A stretch of 64,000 bases of DNA, from contig CABSNK010000001.1 in the NCBI GenBank assembly GCA_902479075.1, positions 1 to 64,000 on the forward strand, written 5' to 3'. The notes under the pieces were generated by a model, which made no database searches, was not told the origin of the DNA, and worked only from the letters and a program-made list of their open reading frames with translations. The DNA comes from an uncultured Collinsella sp. Lineage in GTDB: Bacteria > Actinomycetota > Coriobacteriia > Coriobacteriales > Coriobacteriaceae. Below are positions 35,601-44,209 of the stretch, one piece after another. How positions within the stretch are numbered: the first letter of the stretch is position 1; every line of letters starts with the position of its first letter. The position numbers were made by a program, and so were the translations under genes.

Positions 35601-38600
35601 TCTGCCGCGGGCAAGTATCTGAAGGCTGTCGCCACGAGCGGCAGCTCGACGGTCGAGCTTGTATCGGCCAATCCCGTCATCGCCGCAGGCTCGCTTGAGG
35701 CAGCAGTCCAAAAGCTCAACGACAAGAATGTTCAGCTCATCGCGGACTACAGCTCCAAGGGTTCCAACGTCAACGACCTGCTGAAGGCCCAGCTCGAGAA
35801 GCTCGGCTTCGATGACATCGACGTCAAGGTTTCCGAGGGCGGCGTACTGTTCCGCTCCGAGGACGCGCGCGCCACCGTCGGTATCTCCGACGCCCAGGAC
35901 GACACCAACGGCGCCGTTACGTTCTTCTACATGAATCCCGACGAGTACACGGGATGCAACCTCGACCAGCTTCGCAGTGCCGATGTGGCCTTTGAGCTTT
36001 CGCGCGCGGGTGAGGAGACTGAGTACTATCAGCCCGATAAGGCCGTCAAAGTCGCTTGGGACGAGGATAAGCTTCAGGATCTGCTCGACGAGGCCGCTGA
36101 GCAGCTCGTTATCGGTTATGCCTCGGGTGATACTGCCGAGAGCGTTACCCAGAACCTCACGCTGCCGTACAAGGCAGGCTCCAACAAGAAGTTCTCCGTC
36201 GAGTGGACAAGCTCCGATGCCGATGCTCTGTTTGTGTCGGGCTATGGCTGGGGTAACTACACGGGCAAAGTCGCGCGCGCATCGAGCGACCGTGAAGTTA
36301 CGCTGACCGCCAAGGTTACCGTTCCGTCGAATGTCTCCGACGGTGTCAAGGTGACCGGCGAGGCTACGCATGTCGTGACCGTCAAGGGCGACCCCGAGAA
36401 GGTTGCTGCCGACAAGAAGGCGCTGCAGGAGAAGGTCGACGCGGCGTTTATTTACAACAACATCAAGTACTCCGGTACCGATGCGGTTGCCAATAAGGAC
36501 GGCCTGACCGATGACCTCCAGATGCCGCGCACGAGCACGCTCGGCGTCGACGGAAAATACTATAAGGTCGAGTACTCCGCGAGCACCGATGACGTGACCT
36601 TCAACGGCTATAAGGGCACGGTCTTCCGTCCCGAGGCCGGTAAGAGCGCCGTCTCCACGAAACTCACCTGCACGGTTACGGATAAGAACAACGCTGAGGT
36701 CACTGCCACAAAGACGCTTGACTTCACGGTTGCGCCGCAGGATCAGGCCGACCTCGACAATGAGCTTAAGCTCATGGAGGCCGCCAAGGCGGGCTACGCC
36801 GAGGCCATCCTCGACGGCCAGGACGCCGCCGGCGTGACCGCAAATATGCACGCCTTCCAGAAGGCGTATCTCGACGCCGACGGTAAGCTCGCGTGGAGCT
36901 ACGACAAGGCGACTACCGACGCCGCGGGCTCGGGCATCGTCCCGGTTGAGCTCGAGGGCTACGACGACATGAGCGGCCAGCAGTGGCGCCTCTTCAAGTC
37001 GAGCGACACTGGTGTCGTCTCTGCGGAGAACCTTCTTGTCACGCAGCCTGAGTACAACACCAAGGTCACCATTACTTCTCGCCTTTCCAGTGAGAAGTAC
37101 GCGCGTTACGCCGAGCGCTATCCGGATAATGCCGCGTACGCAAAGCTCGCCAACCAGGACGTCTCTGCGACAGTGACCGTGCTTGGAACGAGCGGTCAGG
37201 TCGCTCCTGAGGTTACAGCAACATGCTCGGTTATCGGCATCGATGTCGATGGCAACCAGCAGACCTGGACTGCCGCCGAGCCGTATACGCTCAAAACGGG
37301 GTCTACCGCCGCCGACCTCTCTGAGGCGCTCTTCAAGAAGCACGGCCTCACCGCCGATTACGGCATGGGAACCTGGGGTTGGTACCTCAATTCTGTCACC
37401 TCGCCTGTCGACGCGGGCCGAACGCTTGGCTATGATTCGCAGACCGGAGCGTACTGGCAGCTCTTCATCAACGGCAAGGCCGCATCGGTTGGCGCAGGTG
37501 ACTACACGCTCGAGGCCGGCGACTCAGTCGTCTGGTGCTACTCCAAGTACGGCGACCCGGCGCCCACCGACCAGCTTTCCGTGAGCTGCGAGGTCGTTGG
37601 CCAAGCTAAGGACGGCGGCCAGCAGACCTGGGCTCAGCCCACGACCATCCAAGTGAAGGAGGGCTCGACCGCGGCGGAACTCTCTGAGCAGGTGTTCAAA
37701 CAGGCTGGCATTGGCGCCGACACTGGGACGGGCTCCTACGGCTGGTACCTCAACTCGCTCACCTCTCCGTTTGATGAGGACGTAAAGCTCTCGACCGAAA
37801 AGGTTGACGCTTCCACTTGGAATTACTGGCAGTTCTTTGTCAACGGCAAGCTCGCAAATGTGGGCGCAGGCAACTACACGCTCAAGGCCGGTGACAAAGT
37901 TTCCTGGGTCTACGGCTCTGACGGTACTATGCCTGGGCAGACAAAGGCTTCCCTGCAGATTATCGGTGTTGACAGCGGCGGTAATGTTCAGACGTGGGCG
38001 CCTGCAGCTGACTACACCATGGTTGATACCGCAACCGTGGCTGATGCGACTGAACTTGCCTTCAAGCAGAGTGGCATCTCTGCGAATTATGGTACGGGTG
38101 CATGGGGCTGGTTCCTCAACTCAATTACATCGCCGTTTGATGGGCGAACGCTCGCTTGGGACTCCACGACTGGGGCTTACTGGAGGCTCTTTATCGATGG
38201 CAAGCCTTCCGATTTGGGCGCGGGCAGCGTCCAGCTGAAGGACGCGAAGTCTATCGCCTGGGTCTATACGGCTGGCGACAAGCTGCCTGACCCCGATGCC
38301 CTCACGACCGACCCCAACGCGCCTAAGTCCAACTTCGACTCTGCCTGGCCCGCGTTTGCCAGCGGCAAAGCCAATGGCTCGGTTGCCGAAGTGCCGACTC
38401 CGTCTGGTGCAGCTGAATCTGCGTGGGATGAGCCCGCGGATATCAAGGGCGGTGCAAAAGGCGTTTCGGACTTGCTCATTATCGACGGTAATATTTGCGC
38501 GGTTAAGGGCGACCGCATTGTGCTCATAGATTCTGAAACCGGAAAGAAGGAGCTTGCGAGCTGCTCTATTGGTGCGAACATTGGCTACTTCTGCCGTCCC

Positions 38601-40115
38601 GCCTATAAAGACGGCTATCTGGTTGTTCCTTTTGAGGACGGCTCGCTCGGCATTTTTGTTCTGGACAAGAAGGATGGGCAGTACTCGATAGCCTGTCGAT
38701 ACAAGACCCCTTCGCTCGGGATCAAAGATACCCAAGCTCTCACGTCCGTGACCATCTCCGGCGGTAAGGCCTACGCAGGCTTCACTGTTGTCGACGGTTC
38801 AGAAGGTGCGCTCGTGTGCGTTGACCTGGCTTCCGGCAAAGTGGACTGGACAACAGACAAAAAGAAGTCCGAGACCAACGAGAACGAGGGCTACTACTGG
38901 GCGGGCGCTGCGGCCTCCGGTGACGACATCATCATCGGTAACGAGTCCGGTAAGGTTGCCCTCATTGATGGCTCCAACGGCAAAGAGCTCTCGAGCGTAA
39001 GCGTAGGCACGCCCGTTCGCTCCGGCATCATTGCCGTCGAGGTTGGCGAGAACGGCGACGGCACGTATCTCGCGGTCTCCCGCGATAACGGAACGCTCTA
39101 CAAGATTCGTCGCAGCGGGGACAAGCTGACCCTCGAGGGCAAGCCCGTTGCCTTCGCGGCCATCTCCACCTCTACGCCGGCAGTGAGCAACGGCCTGGCG
39201 TATGTCTGTGGCATGGACATCGAGGGTTACGGAACGCTCTCTGTCATCGATCTGAGCACCATGAGCGTTAAAAAGAGCATCCGCGCAGACAAGGGCGAGT
39301 CCAAGAGTACCCCGCTCGTCTCGGTTCAAGGTAACGACACGTACGTGTACTTCACCTGCAACGCTCTGCCCGGTGGCGTTTACGCTTATAAACTGGGCGA
39401 CGATGCGGCGCAAATGATATTCACGCCCGACGCAAAGTATCGTGAATACTGCACCGCTTCTATCATCTGTGATGAGAAGGGCAACCTGTACTACGCCAAT
39501 GACTCGGGACGCCTCTTTAAGCTAGCGGGTGCCGAGTCCTGGAGAGTTGCGTTCGATGCACAGGGCGGTTCGTACGTCGCACCGCGTTACGTTGCCAAGA
39601 ACAAGATGGTTTCCGAGCCGGTCGCCCCCACCCGCGACGGATATACGTTCCTCGGCTGGTACACTGCCGAAGGCGAGAAGTGGGACTTCGCCAAGGATGT
39701 CGTGACGGCCGATATGACGCTGTATGCCAAGTGGACGAAGAATGCCGTTAACCCTGGCGGTAACGGTGGCTCCAATGGCAACGCGAGCGGCTCTGGCAAT
39801 GGCGCCGGCTCCGGTAGCGGAACGAGTGGCCAGCAGAGCGGCGGTGCCGTTTCGCCTGGGCAGAAGCCGGTGTCGTCGACCACGACCGAGACCAAGGACG
39901 GCAAGGATTCCAAAAAGAAGGATAAGAAGTCCGATAAGAAGGGCGACAAGTCCGGCAAGTCTGACACGGGCTCGTCTGCAGCGACCACTGCCAAGAAGTC
40001 CGCTGCGGCTCCCTCACAGGAGTCTGGCTTCAATCCGCTCGCCATCGCTGGCGTGGCGGCCGGCGTGATCGGGCTTGCGGTCATCGGCGTATTCGTGTTT
40101 ACCAAGCGTCGGTAG
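32631..40115 (+). CDS. Giant surface protein with Ig-like modules, three DUF4430 domains and a beta-propeller; B12-riboswitch controlled
   Basis: A 2494-residue exported protein. A long-n-region signal peptide (RGLVAFLAFAMAFG, cleavage near QLWA, about residue 45) is followed by an Ala-rich linker and about eight Ig-like repeats (about 140-1020; recurring TYTWY...W..I.GATS.T...L.GKYLKV pattern). Atrophied Ig-like units follow (about 1140-1520). Three tandem DUF4430 domains (about 1526-1638, 1649-1763, 1774-1883) each carry YGWYLNS(V/L/I)TSP, W.LFI(N/D)GK and VGAG.YTLKAGD-like motifs. A PQQ-like beta-propeller covers about 1925-2300, an InlB_B repeat about 2304-2370, then a Ser/Gly/Lys linker and a C-terminal membrane anchor ending FTKRR. 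DUF4430 resembles the C-terminal beta domain of transcobalamin. AGGAGA precedes ATG 32631. A corrinoid-binding surface role is inferred from domain plus riboswitch. Confidence 0.88.
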   Translation: MDMFEDECQRASWRRHGAIARGVAKRGLVAFLAFAMAFGTTPAQLWAEGAEGIAEAVAQAATGVEGTAADEGTAADTGANGAPASAAADGVDDDRGATASVANGDDAATGNATESENSAAAPAASEQKNAVAAASATTLSSEAKVYIKDSKDNAYWYSNKSGPLKAGETLWANMYDEVDTEDDWGDPTTETQSVRNPGPWTYTWLACTTKASNVTDYTEIVGNEQSLTVTDAMVGKYFICKVTADGKDYYGPAAYGSGINANYIPGPVLGVGQAQLDSVKLSNSSPAVGDEVTATAYVEYNTPAASDTKVTYTWYESTKKEDSGWTKIEGATSATFTVPEDLAGKYLKVVANAGVNDVDATTSDVVMKAGAVKLAGVELTASSMEIGATLTAKAYTGSSYRPSYVDNSKVTYTWKKYKDKDASAPSSSTKWETIEGESGPTLTVTDDLEGSYVSVSANAGANDVSFGGWSTGYVGPFKQAGAVDIYSAFLAPEGSTSGTFIYTVDDTVQALAKEKKGASDCIDSSKLSYQWQVADAKGGTYTDIKGATSSTLKLAAYKGKSVRCHVTAKIGGSNYTTKGTSPIGDSGSVNITSVKLDKTGEASVGEAITATANAASGDVTANERVAWSWYCGDTAKTCTTKIDGAATNTFAPDASYAGKYVVACANGGFGDEKSSAVLVVEAGSVELYGVTVEGALASGQVAAGRVLTAKATKGNSYTDVFATDTVHYQWQCSNDRSSYDSHFVNIPGATDSATYVPTNDMVGKYIRVIATSKNSVKSTEKKSAYYGTQSVDPVGPVTLAGQYKLKSVAPNEASSTTLSVGAVLTPCVKIPGSSSWSDSDLPEDAKLTLTWYAKGEGDSDWTKLTEGIDAKTGALTLNNSLVGKRIKLTASALDNTVEWVSSDSVTAAREYNLLRVIANPPIDSDTTHLVSGDSVKATVQAKRADGSPTDGIDVTGQATVAWYAADDAKAPEADWTLLSDMSGATAKVSASAAGKYLKAVATSGSSTVELVSANPVIAAGSLEAAVQKLNDKNVQLIADYSSKGSNVNDLLKAQLEKLGFDDIDVKVSEGGVLFRSEDARATVGISDAQDDTNGAVTFFYMNPDEYTGCNLDQLRSADVAFELSRAGEETEYYQPDKAVKVAWDEDKLQDLLDEAAEQLVIGYASGDTAESVTQNLTLPYKAGSNKKFSVEWTSSDADALFVSGYGWGNYTGKVARASSDREVTLTAKVTVPSNVSDGVKVTGEATHVVTVKGDPEKVAADKKALQEKVDAAFIYNNIKYSGTDAVANKDGLTDDLQMPRTSTLGVDGKYYKVEYSASTDDVTFNGYKGTVFRPEAGKSAVSTKLTCTVTDKNNAEVTATKTLDFTVAPQDQADLDNELKLMEAAKAGYAEAILDGQDAAGVTANMHAFQKAYLDADGKLAWSYDKATTDAAGSGIVPVELEGYDDMSGQQWRLFKSSDTGVVSAENLLVTQPEYNTKVTITSRLSSEKYARYAERYPDNAAYAKLANQDVSATVTVLGTSGQVAPEVTATCSVIGIDVDGNQQTWTAAEPYTLKTGSTAADLSEALFKKHGLTADYGMGTWGWYLNSVTSPVDAGRTLGYDSQTGAYWQLFINGKAASVGAGDYTLEAGDSVVWCYSKYGDPAPTDQLSVSCEVVGQAKDGGQQTWAQPTTIQVKEGSTAAELSEQVFKQAGIGADTGTGSYGWYLNSLTSPFDEDVKLSTEKVDASTWNYWQFFVNGKLANVGAGNYTLKAGDKVSWVYGSDGTMPGQTKASLQIIGVDSGGNVQTWAPAADYTMVDTATVADATELAFKQSGISANYGTGAWGWFLNSITSPFDGRTLAWDSTTGAYWRLFIDGKPSDLGAGSVQLKDAKSIAWVYTAGDKLPDPDALTTDPNAPKSNFDSAWPAFASGKANGSVAEVPTPSGAAESAWDEPADIKGGAKGVSDLLIIDGNICAVKGDRIVLIDSETGKKELASCSIGANIGYFCRPAYKDGYLVVPFEDGSLGIFVLDKKDGQYSIACRYKTPSLGIKDTQALTSVTISGGKAYAGFTVVDGSEGALVCVDLASGKVDWTTDKKKSETNENEGYYWAGAAASGDDIIIGNESGKVALIDGSNGKELSSVSVGTPVRSGIIAVEVGENGDGTYLAVSRDNGTLYKIRRSGDKLTLEGKPVAFAAISTSTPAVSNGLAYVCGMDIEGYGTLSVIDLSTMSVKKSIRADKGESKSTPLVSVQGNDTYVYFTCNALPGGVYAYKLGDDAAQMIFTPDAKYREYCTASIICDEKGNLYYANDSGRLFKLAGAESWRVAFDAQGGSYVAPRYVAKNKMVSEPVAPTRDGYTFLGWYTAEGEKWDFAKDVVTADMTLYAKWTKNAVNPGGNGGSNGNASGSGNGAGSGSGTSGQQSGGAVSPGQKPVSSTTTETKDGKDSKKKDKKSDKKGDKSGKSDTGSSAATTAKKSAAAPSQESGFNPLAIAGVAAGVIGLAVIGVFVFTKRR

Positions 40116-40124
40116 GTGAGGGCT

Positions 40125-41012
40125 GTGTCCAATAAGCCACAGGACGCCGAGTCCAAGCAGCCCGACTCGTCGTTCATCCAGCTCGACGATGCTAAGCAAA
40201 AGGGCGCCGCTTCGGCGGCGTCCGCCCCTCGGCGCAAGGCGCTTGTTGGTGTTCTGACAGCCGTCTGCATCGTCTTGATCGTTGTGTCGCTAGGTTTTGT
40301 CCAACCTTCTTCCAGCGGTGCATGGTCCATCGATTGGATCGCTCAGGCCGTGGCGGGGAAGAGCGTTGCCGACTCTGGCTCTGCTGGCTCTCACAAGACA
40401 GAGGCGGGCTCCTCGTCTTCTGACGCCGTGGACTCCGAGTCCAAGGACTCGGATGAATCTGATTCCAAGGACAAGTCTGAATCTTCGGACGAGAAGTCTG
40501 ACAAGGATTCGAAGGAGAAGAAGTCCGAAGACAAGGGCGGCAAGAAGTCAGGGGACAAATCGGGTTCACAGAATTCTGATTCCACTGGCGGATCGAGCTC
40601 TTCTGACGGCTCTTCTTCGGGCGGCGGCTCGGCGTCCGGCGGTGGGTCTGCATCCAATAGTGGCAGCGCCTCTGCGGGCAATCAGGGCGGCTCGCAGCAG
40701 CCTGGCTACGTCACGGTGACGGTTTCGGTCACATCGAGTGCCGTTGGCAATCCTGTGTCTTCTGGTGGTACCTTTACCTTTAACAAGGGTGCAACGGCCT
40801 ACGATGCTCTGTGTGCTCTGGGTCTTTCCGTCAATGCGCACGGCTCATCGTACGGCACATATGTCGCCGCTATTGGCGGTTTGGCCGAGAAGGAGCACGG
40901 CGGCACGAGTGGCTGGATGTACTCCATCAACGGCGTGGCGCCCAACACGGCGTGCAGCAACTACGTCCTACACAACGGCGACAGTGTCGTCTGGTATTAC
41001 GTAACGGGCTAA
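40125..41012 (+). CDS. Membrane-anchored DUF4430 protein, partner of the giant surface protein
   Basis: A 295-residue protein with one N-terminal transmembrane helix (about residues 40-62, LVGVLTAVCIVLIVVSLGF), a highly charged Ser/Lys/Asp linker (about 80-185) and a single C-terminal DUF4430 domain (about 195-295; TAYDALCALGLSVNAHG, GGTSGWMYSINGVAPN, YVLHNGDSVVWYYV). It begins 9 bp after the giant gene's stop and is in the same riboswitch-controlled transcript. GTG 40125 is preferred because AGGTGAGG lies 4-5 bp upstream; GTG 40116 is an alternative. By analogy with transcobalamin-like domains it may hold or hand over corrinoids near the membrane (inference). A terminator follows. Confidence 0.85.
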   Translation: MSNKPQDAESKQPDSSFIQLDDAKQKGAASAASAPRRKALVGVLTAVCIVLIVVSLGFVQPSSSGAWSIDWIAQAVAGKSVADSGSAGSHKTEAGSSSSDAVDSESKDSDESDSKDKSESSDEKSDKDSKEKKSEDKGGKKSGDKSGSQNSDSTGGSSSSDGSSSGGGSASGGGSASNSGSASAGNQGGSQQPGYVTVTVSVTSSAVGNPVSSGGTFTFNKGATAYDALCALGLSVNAHGSSYGTYVAAIGGLAEKEHGGTSGWMYSINGVAPNTACSNYVLHNGDSVVWYYVTG

Positions 41013-41035
41013 ATGCCTCGACATAACACGCCATG

Positions 41036-41072
41036 CGGGCGGTTCGGACAAACATCCGAGCCGCCCGTTTTT
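41036..41072 (+). terminator. Terminator of the cobalamin surface operon
   Basis: CGGGCGGTTCGG (41036-41047) pairs with CCGAGCCGCCCG (41056-41067) with one mismatch, followed by TTTTT. Confidence 0.85.
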
Positions 41073-41129
41073 CATGCGAATGGGACGCCGTAGCCCGCCT
41101 CGTATGCCTTCCTCGGCAGACTCTGCAAA

Positions 41130-41165
41130 CAAAAAACCGGTTGGAACGAGAGTTCCAACCGGTTA
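41130..41165 (-). terminator. Terminator of the distal GtrA gene
   Basis: Perfect 13-bp arms AACCGGTTGGAAC and GTTCCAACCGGTT with a 4-nt loop. The minus strand runs into TTTTTTG. Confidence 0.85.
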
Positions 41166-41190
41166 TACCTTCAAGCAAATGTCGAACAAA

Positions 41191-41598
41191 CTACGACTGC
41201 GCGCCCTCGAGGAAAAGGCGACGGCTAAAGTAGTTGTACCAGGTGACCAAGAACGTGGCGATGGCCTTCATGGCCTGGTAGCCGATGCTCAAAAACGTGA
41301 CGCCCACAAACATGTACAGGTCGTTGAGGCCCAGACCAATCACCGACAGGATGGTGAAGATCGTGAACTCGCGCTTGCGGCTCATGCCCTCGCGGTGGTC
41401 GAACACGTACTTCATGCTGAGCCAGTAGTTGACCACGACAGACGTGGTAAACGAGATCGTGGTGCTCATCAAAAAGTCGAGGTGGAACAGCTCGACGAGC
41501 GCAATGAGCATGCCCCAGTCGATGCCAAAGGAGATAAGACCCACGACAGCGAACTTGAGGAATTGCTTGGTATGAGGTTGTGCCAGTGCCTTGCGCAC
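41191..41598 (-). CDS. GtrA family membrane protein (copy 2)
   Basis: A four-helix GtrA-like protein of about 135 residues, the family thought to flip or transfer lipid-linked sugars for cell-surface glycosylation. It shows FLKFAVVGLISFGIDW, FTTSVVVNYWLSMKYVF and the C-terminal WYNYFSRRLFL. The start is uncertain. A GTG at 41598 (VRKALAQPHTKQF) fits the family length; the longest form begins at 41679 with an unlikely Cys/Lys-rich extension. The paralogue at 41819 shares NY..SMKYVF..(R/K)EGMSR(K/R)REF and lies upstream on the same strand, pointing to a duplication. No glycosyltransferase partner is adjacent. Confidence 0.85.
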   Translation of the reverse strand: MRKALAQPHTKQFLKFAVVGLISFGIDWGMLIALVELFHLDFLMSTTISFTTSVVVNYWLSMKYVFDHREGMSRKREFTIFTILSVIGLGLNDLYMFVGVTFLSIGYQAMKAIATFLVTWYNYFSRRLFLEGAQS

Positions 41599-41750
41599 GT
41601 AATCACATCCAATGCGTTGACGAATCGAGCAACGAGATACTTTAGAGCTTTTGCATGGGAAACGTAAGGTCTTTGGCAAGAACTATACGAACTCGCCAAA
41701 TATTCAAGAGGCAATCCGCAAACGTTGCAAATCTTGCCGTAAACGAGCAA

Positions 41751-41794
41751 GGCCCACGAACAACGCAGCGCTCGACGCGCGTTGTCCGTGGGCC
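41751..41794 (-). terminator. Hairpin terminator of the proximal GtrA gene
   Basis: GGCCCACGAACAACGC and GCGTTGTCCGTGGGCC arms form a 16-bp stem with one mismatch, 25 bp past the stop on the minus strand. Confidence 0.65.
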
Positions 41795-41818
41795 CAGTAG
41801 TGCAACGAGGAGGCCGGA

Positions 41819-42214
41819 CTACTTGGTCTGCTCGCCCTCCAGGAAAATCTTGCGCGTTACAAAGTTGTAGACCATGACCAGTGCGGTGGCGCAAATCTTG
41901 GCGATATTGGCCTCGAGGCCCAGGCCGGCGTTGAGGGCCAGCACGATCCCATCGTTGAGCGCCAGGCCAATAACGGACAGCACGACAAAGATGATGAACT
42001 CGCGGCGGCGGCTCATGCCCTCCTTGTGTGCAAATACGTACTTCATGCTCGCGACGTAGTTAAAGATGAGCGAGACGATAAAGCCGCTGGTGTTGGCGAT
42101 CAGGATATTGAGGCCCAGACCGTAGTGGAGCAGATTCATGATGCCAAAGTCGATGACGGTGGCAACGATGCCGACGACGCCAAACTTCATGATCTGCGCA
42201 AGGAGCTTTTGCAT
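41819..42214 (-). CDS. GtrA family membrane protein (copy 1)
   Basis: A 131-residue four-helix membrane protein with IMKFGVVGIVATVIDFG, FIVSLIFNYVASMKYVF and a C-terminal VYNFVTRKIFLEG. It is a close paralogue of the gene at 41191. ATG 42214 (MQKLLAQIMKFG) matches the family N-terminus; a longer form from 42277 lacks an RBS of better quality. GtrA proteins usually act with a polyprenyl-phosphate sugar transferase encoded nearby; none is visible here. A terminator-like hairpin separates the two GtrA genes. Confidence 0.87.
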   Translation of the reverse strand: MQKLLAQIMKFGVVGIVATVIDFGIMNLLHYGLGLNILIANTSGFIVSLIFNYVASMKYVFAHKEGMSRRREFIIFVVLSVIGLALNDGIVLALNAGLGLEANIAKICATALVMVYNFVTRKIFLEGEQTK

Positions 42215-42292
42215 GGTACCTGCCTTAGTGTGGCGCCGCAGCGCCGTGGGGATGACAAACTCAGCAAGTTTAGCCAATCCCCGCAGACGGAG

Positions 42293-44209
42293 CTAGGCGC
42301 GCTCCTCGATAGCACCGTTTCTATATGCATCGAGCAGTTGGCGCAGGTCCTGGATCTGGCTGCGAATCTTGACGCCGGTATCGGTGTCGCTCACCATGCG
42401 GCGACGGTCTGCTTGGTCAAAACGGTTGGTCTCGCTTTCGATGTCCACGTTGCGCGTGAGCGCCTCGGCGACGGTGGTAAAGGCCTGATGTGACTTGAGG
42501 CGGCAGCCGCGCGAGCTCGAGATGAGCGTGTAGCCGGCGATGCCTGTTTTGGGATGGTAGGCGCGACAGAAACCGCCATCGATGACCAGCAACTTACCGT
42601 TGGCGCGGATGGGCTGCTCGCCTTTGGTGGTCTTGACCGGGGTGTGGCCGTTGATGATGTGGCCCGTTGGCGAGCAGGCCATGGGTGCGACGCCAAACTC
42701 GCGCATGATATCGTCGCAAACGGACGAGGACGTGGTGAGCGTATAGTACGGGTCCATCGGCTCGACCCACGTGCTCTTGTCGGCGATGTAGGCGCGCTCG
42801 AACGTGCGCACCACGCGTCCGCTGGCGGGTGAGTTAAAGCCGATCCACAGGTACCACATCCAGTCGAGGGCATCGCGGTCGCCGACGCGCCAGGCACGGC
42901 GCGCGATATGGTCGCAAAAATCAAAATAATCGCGGCCGGCATGCCAGGTGCCCAGGCAGTTCATGCTGCTAAAGGTGCCGTCTTCGTTGAGCGGCACGCA
43001 GCCGTGGAAGAGCAGATTGCCGTTGGCGACCTTATACATGGAGCCGTGGGTATAGAGGAAATCGATGTGGCGATGCAAGTGATCGGCGGTGACAAACTCG
43101 GACACGAGTTTGTCGATGATGTGCTGCTCCTCGGGCGTGAGCGTGTAGGGGTCCGCCGGATCGACGGTGGGGAAGTCGTTGGTCGTGAGCGGCCACACGC
43201 TGCCGTCGGCAAGCGTGACTGTGCCGGCGTCGTGATCGATCTTGTCGAGCAGCAGGCGGTCGGCCATGTCGAACTCGGGGTGGCGCTGGATAATCTGGCC
43301 CTCGAGCTTAAAGAGCAGGACGTTAATGGCCTTGATCAGCGGGCTGATCGGCTCGCCGGCGGTATAGGTGGCGTCGGCGAAGGCGACAAGCTCGCGCAGC
43401 GAGATGCCATAGTCGTTCTCGAGAATCTCATAGTTGTCGTAGCGCAGGTTGTTGCGCAGCACCGTGGCGATGCAGGCGGGCTCGCCGGCAGCGGCGCCCA
43501 TCCACAGCAGGTCGTGGTTGCCCCATTGAATATCGAGCGAATGATAGGTGAGCAGGCGGTCCATAATCTTGGCCGCGCCGCCGCCACGGTCGAAGATGTC
43601 GCCCACCAAGTGCAGGTGGTCGACGGCGAGGCGCTTGATGAGTGAAGCAAGCGACTCGATAAAGTCGTCGGCGCTGGCGGTCTCCAGAATGGATTCGATA
43701 ATGCGCTCGTGATACCGCACGCGGTAGTTGTTCTCATCCGGATGCGTGTGCAGCAACTCGTCGATGATGTAGGCGTAATCGCGCGGGATGGCCTTACGCA
43801 CCTTGGAGCGGGTATAACGGCTCGAAAGCGAGCGGGCAACCACAATGAGCTGGTCGAGCATGGTCTTGTACCAGGTGGGCGAGTCCTCGCGCCGGCTGCG
43901 GACAAGATCGATCTTCTCGCGCGGATAGTAGATGAGCGTGCACAGCTCGCCCTTTTCGTCAAAGGAGAGCGTGTCGCCAAAGATCTCGTCGACATGCTCG
44001 CGCACAACACCCGAGCAGTTGTTGAGGATGTGCATAAAGGCTTCGTACTCGCCATGCACATCGCTCATAAAATGCTCGGTGCCCTTGGGCAGGTTGAGGA
44101 TGGCCGAGAGGTTGATGATCTCGGTGAATGCGGATTGCTCGGTGGGGAACTGTCTCGACAGCAGGCGCAGATACTTGAAGTTTTGCGGATTGCGATCGAA
44201 TGCGACCAT
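42293..44209 (-). CDS. fbp: Fructose-1,6-bisphosphatase class III
   Basis: The gluconeogenic phosphatase of the Firmicutes-type class III, a metallophosphoesterase. The 638-residue length is typical. Motifs: MSDVHGEYEAF (metal ligands), HLVGDIFDRGGGA, QWGNHDLLWMG, and FHGCVPLNEDG, with a final INGHTPVK and DGGFCRAYHPKTGIAGYTL. GGAAGG lies upstream of ATG 44209. It is transcribed alone, divergently from the DegV gene; the 318-bp intergenic region between them holds a GGAGACGC/GCATGTCTCC inverted repeat near 44368-44400 and no gene. Confidence 0.96.
   Translation of the reverse strand: MVAFDRNPQNFKYLRLLSRQFPTEQSAFTEIINLSAILNLPKGTEHFMSDVHGEYEAFMHILNNCSGVVREHVDEIFGDTLSFDEKGELCTLIYYPREKIDLVRSRREDSPTWYKTMLDQLIVVARSLSSRYTRSKVRKAIPRDYAYIIDELLHTHPDENNYRVRYHERIIESILETASADDFIESLASLIKRLAVDHLHLVGDIFDRGGGAAKIMDRLLTYHSLDIQWGNHDLLWMGAAAGEPACIATVLRNNLRYDNYEILENDYGISLRELVAFADATYTAGEPISPLIKAINVLLFKLEGQIIQRHPEFDMADRLLLDKIDHDAGTVTLADGSVWPLTTNDFPTVDPADPYTLTPEEQHIIDKLVSEFVTADHLHRHIDFLYTHGSMYKVANGNLLFHGCVPLNEDGTFSSMNCLGTWHAGRDYFDFCDHIARRAWRVGDRDALDWMWYLWIGFNSPASGRVVRTFERAYIADKSTWVEPMDPYYTLTTSSSVCDDIMREFGVAPMACSPTGHIINGHTPVKTTKGEQPIRANGKLLVIDGGFCRAYHPKTGIAGYTLISSSRGCRLKSHQAFTTVAEALTRNVDIESETNRFDQADRRRMVSDTDTGVKIRSQIQDLRQLLDAYRNGAIEERA

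Noticed and set aside
33774..37343. A 1189-codon open frame on the minus strand opposite the giant surface protein
   Set aside because: The + strand protein has a signal peptide, repeated domains and a membrane anchor. The antisense frame is a by-product of high GC and codon bias, with no RBS or domain.
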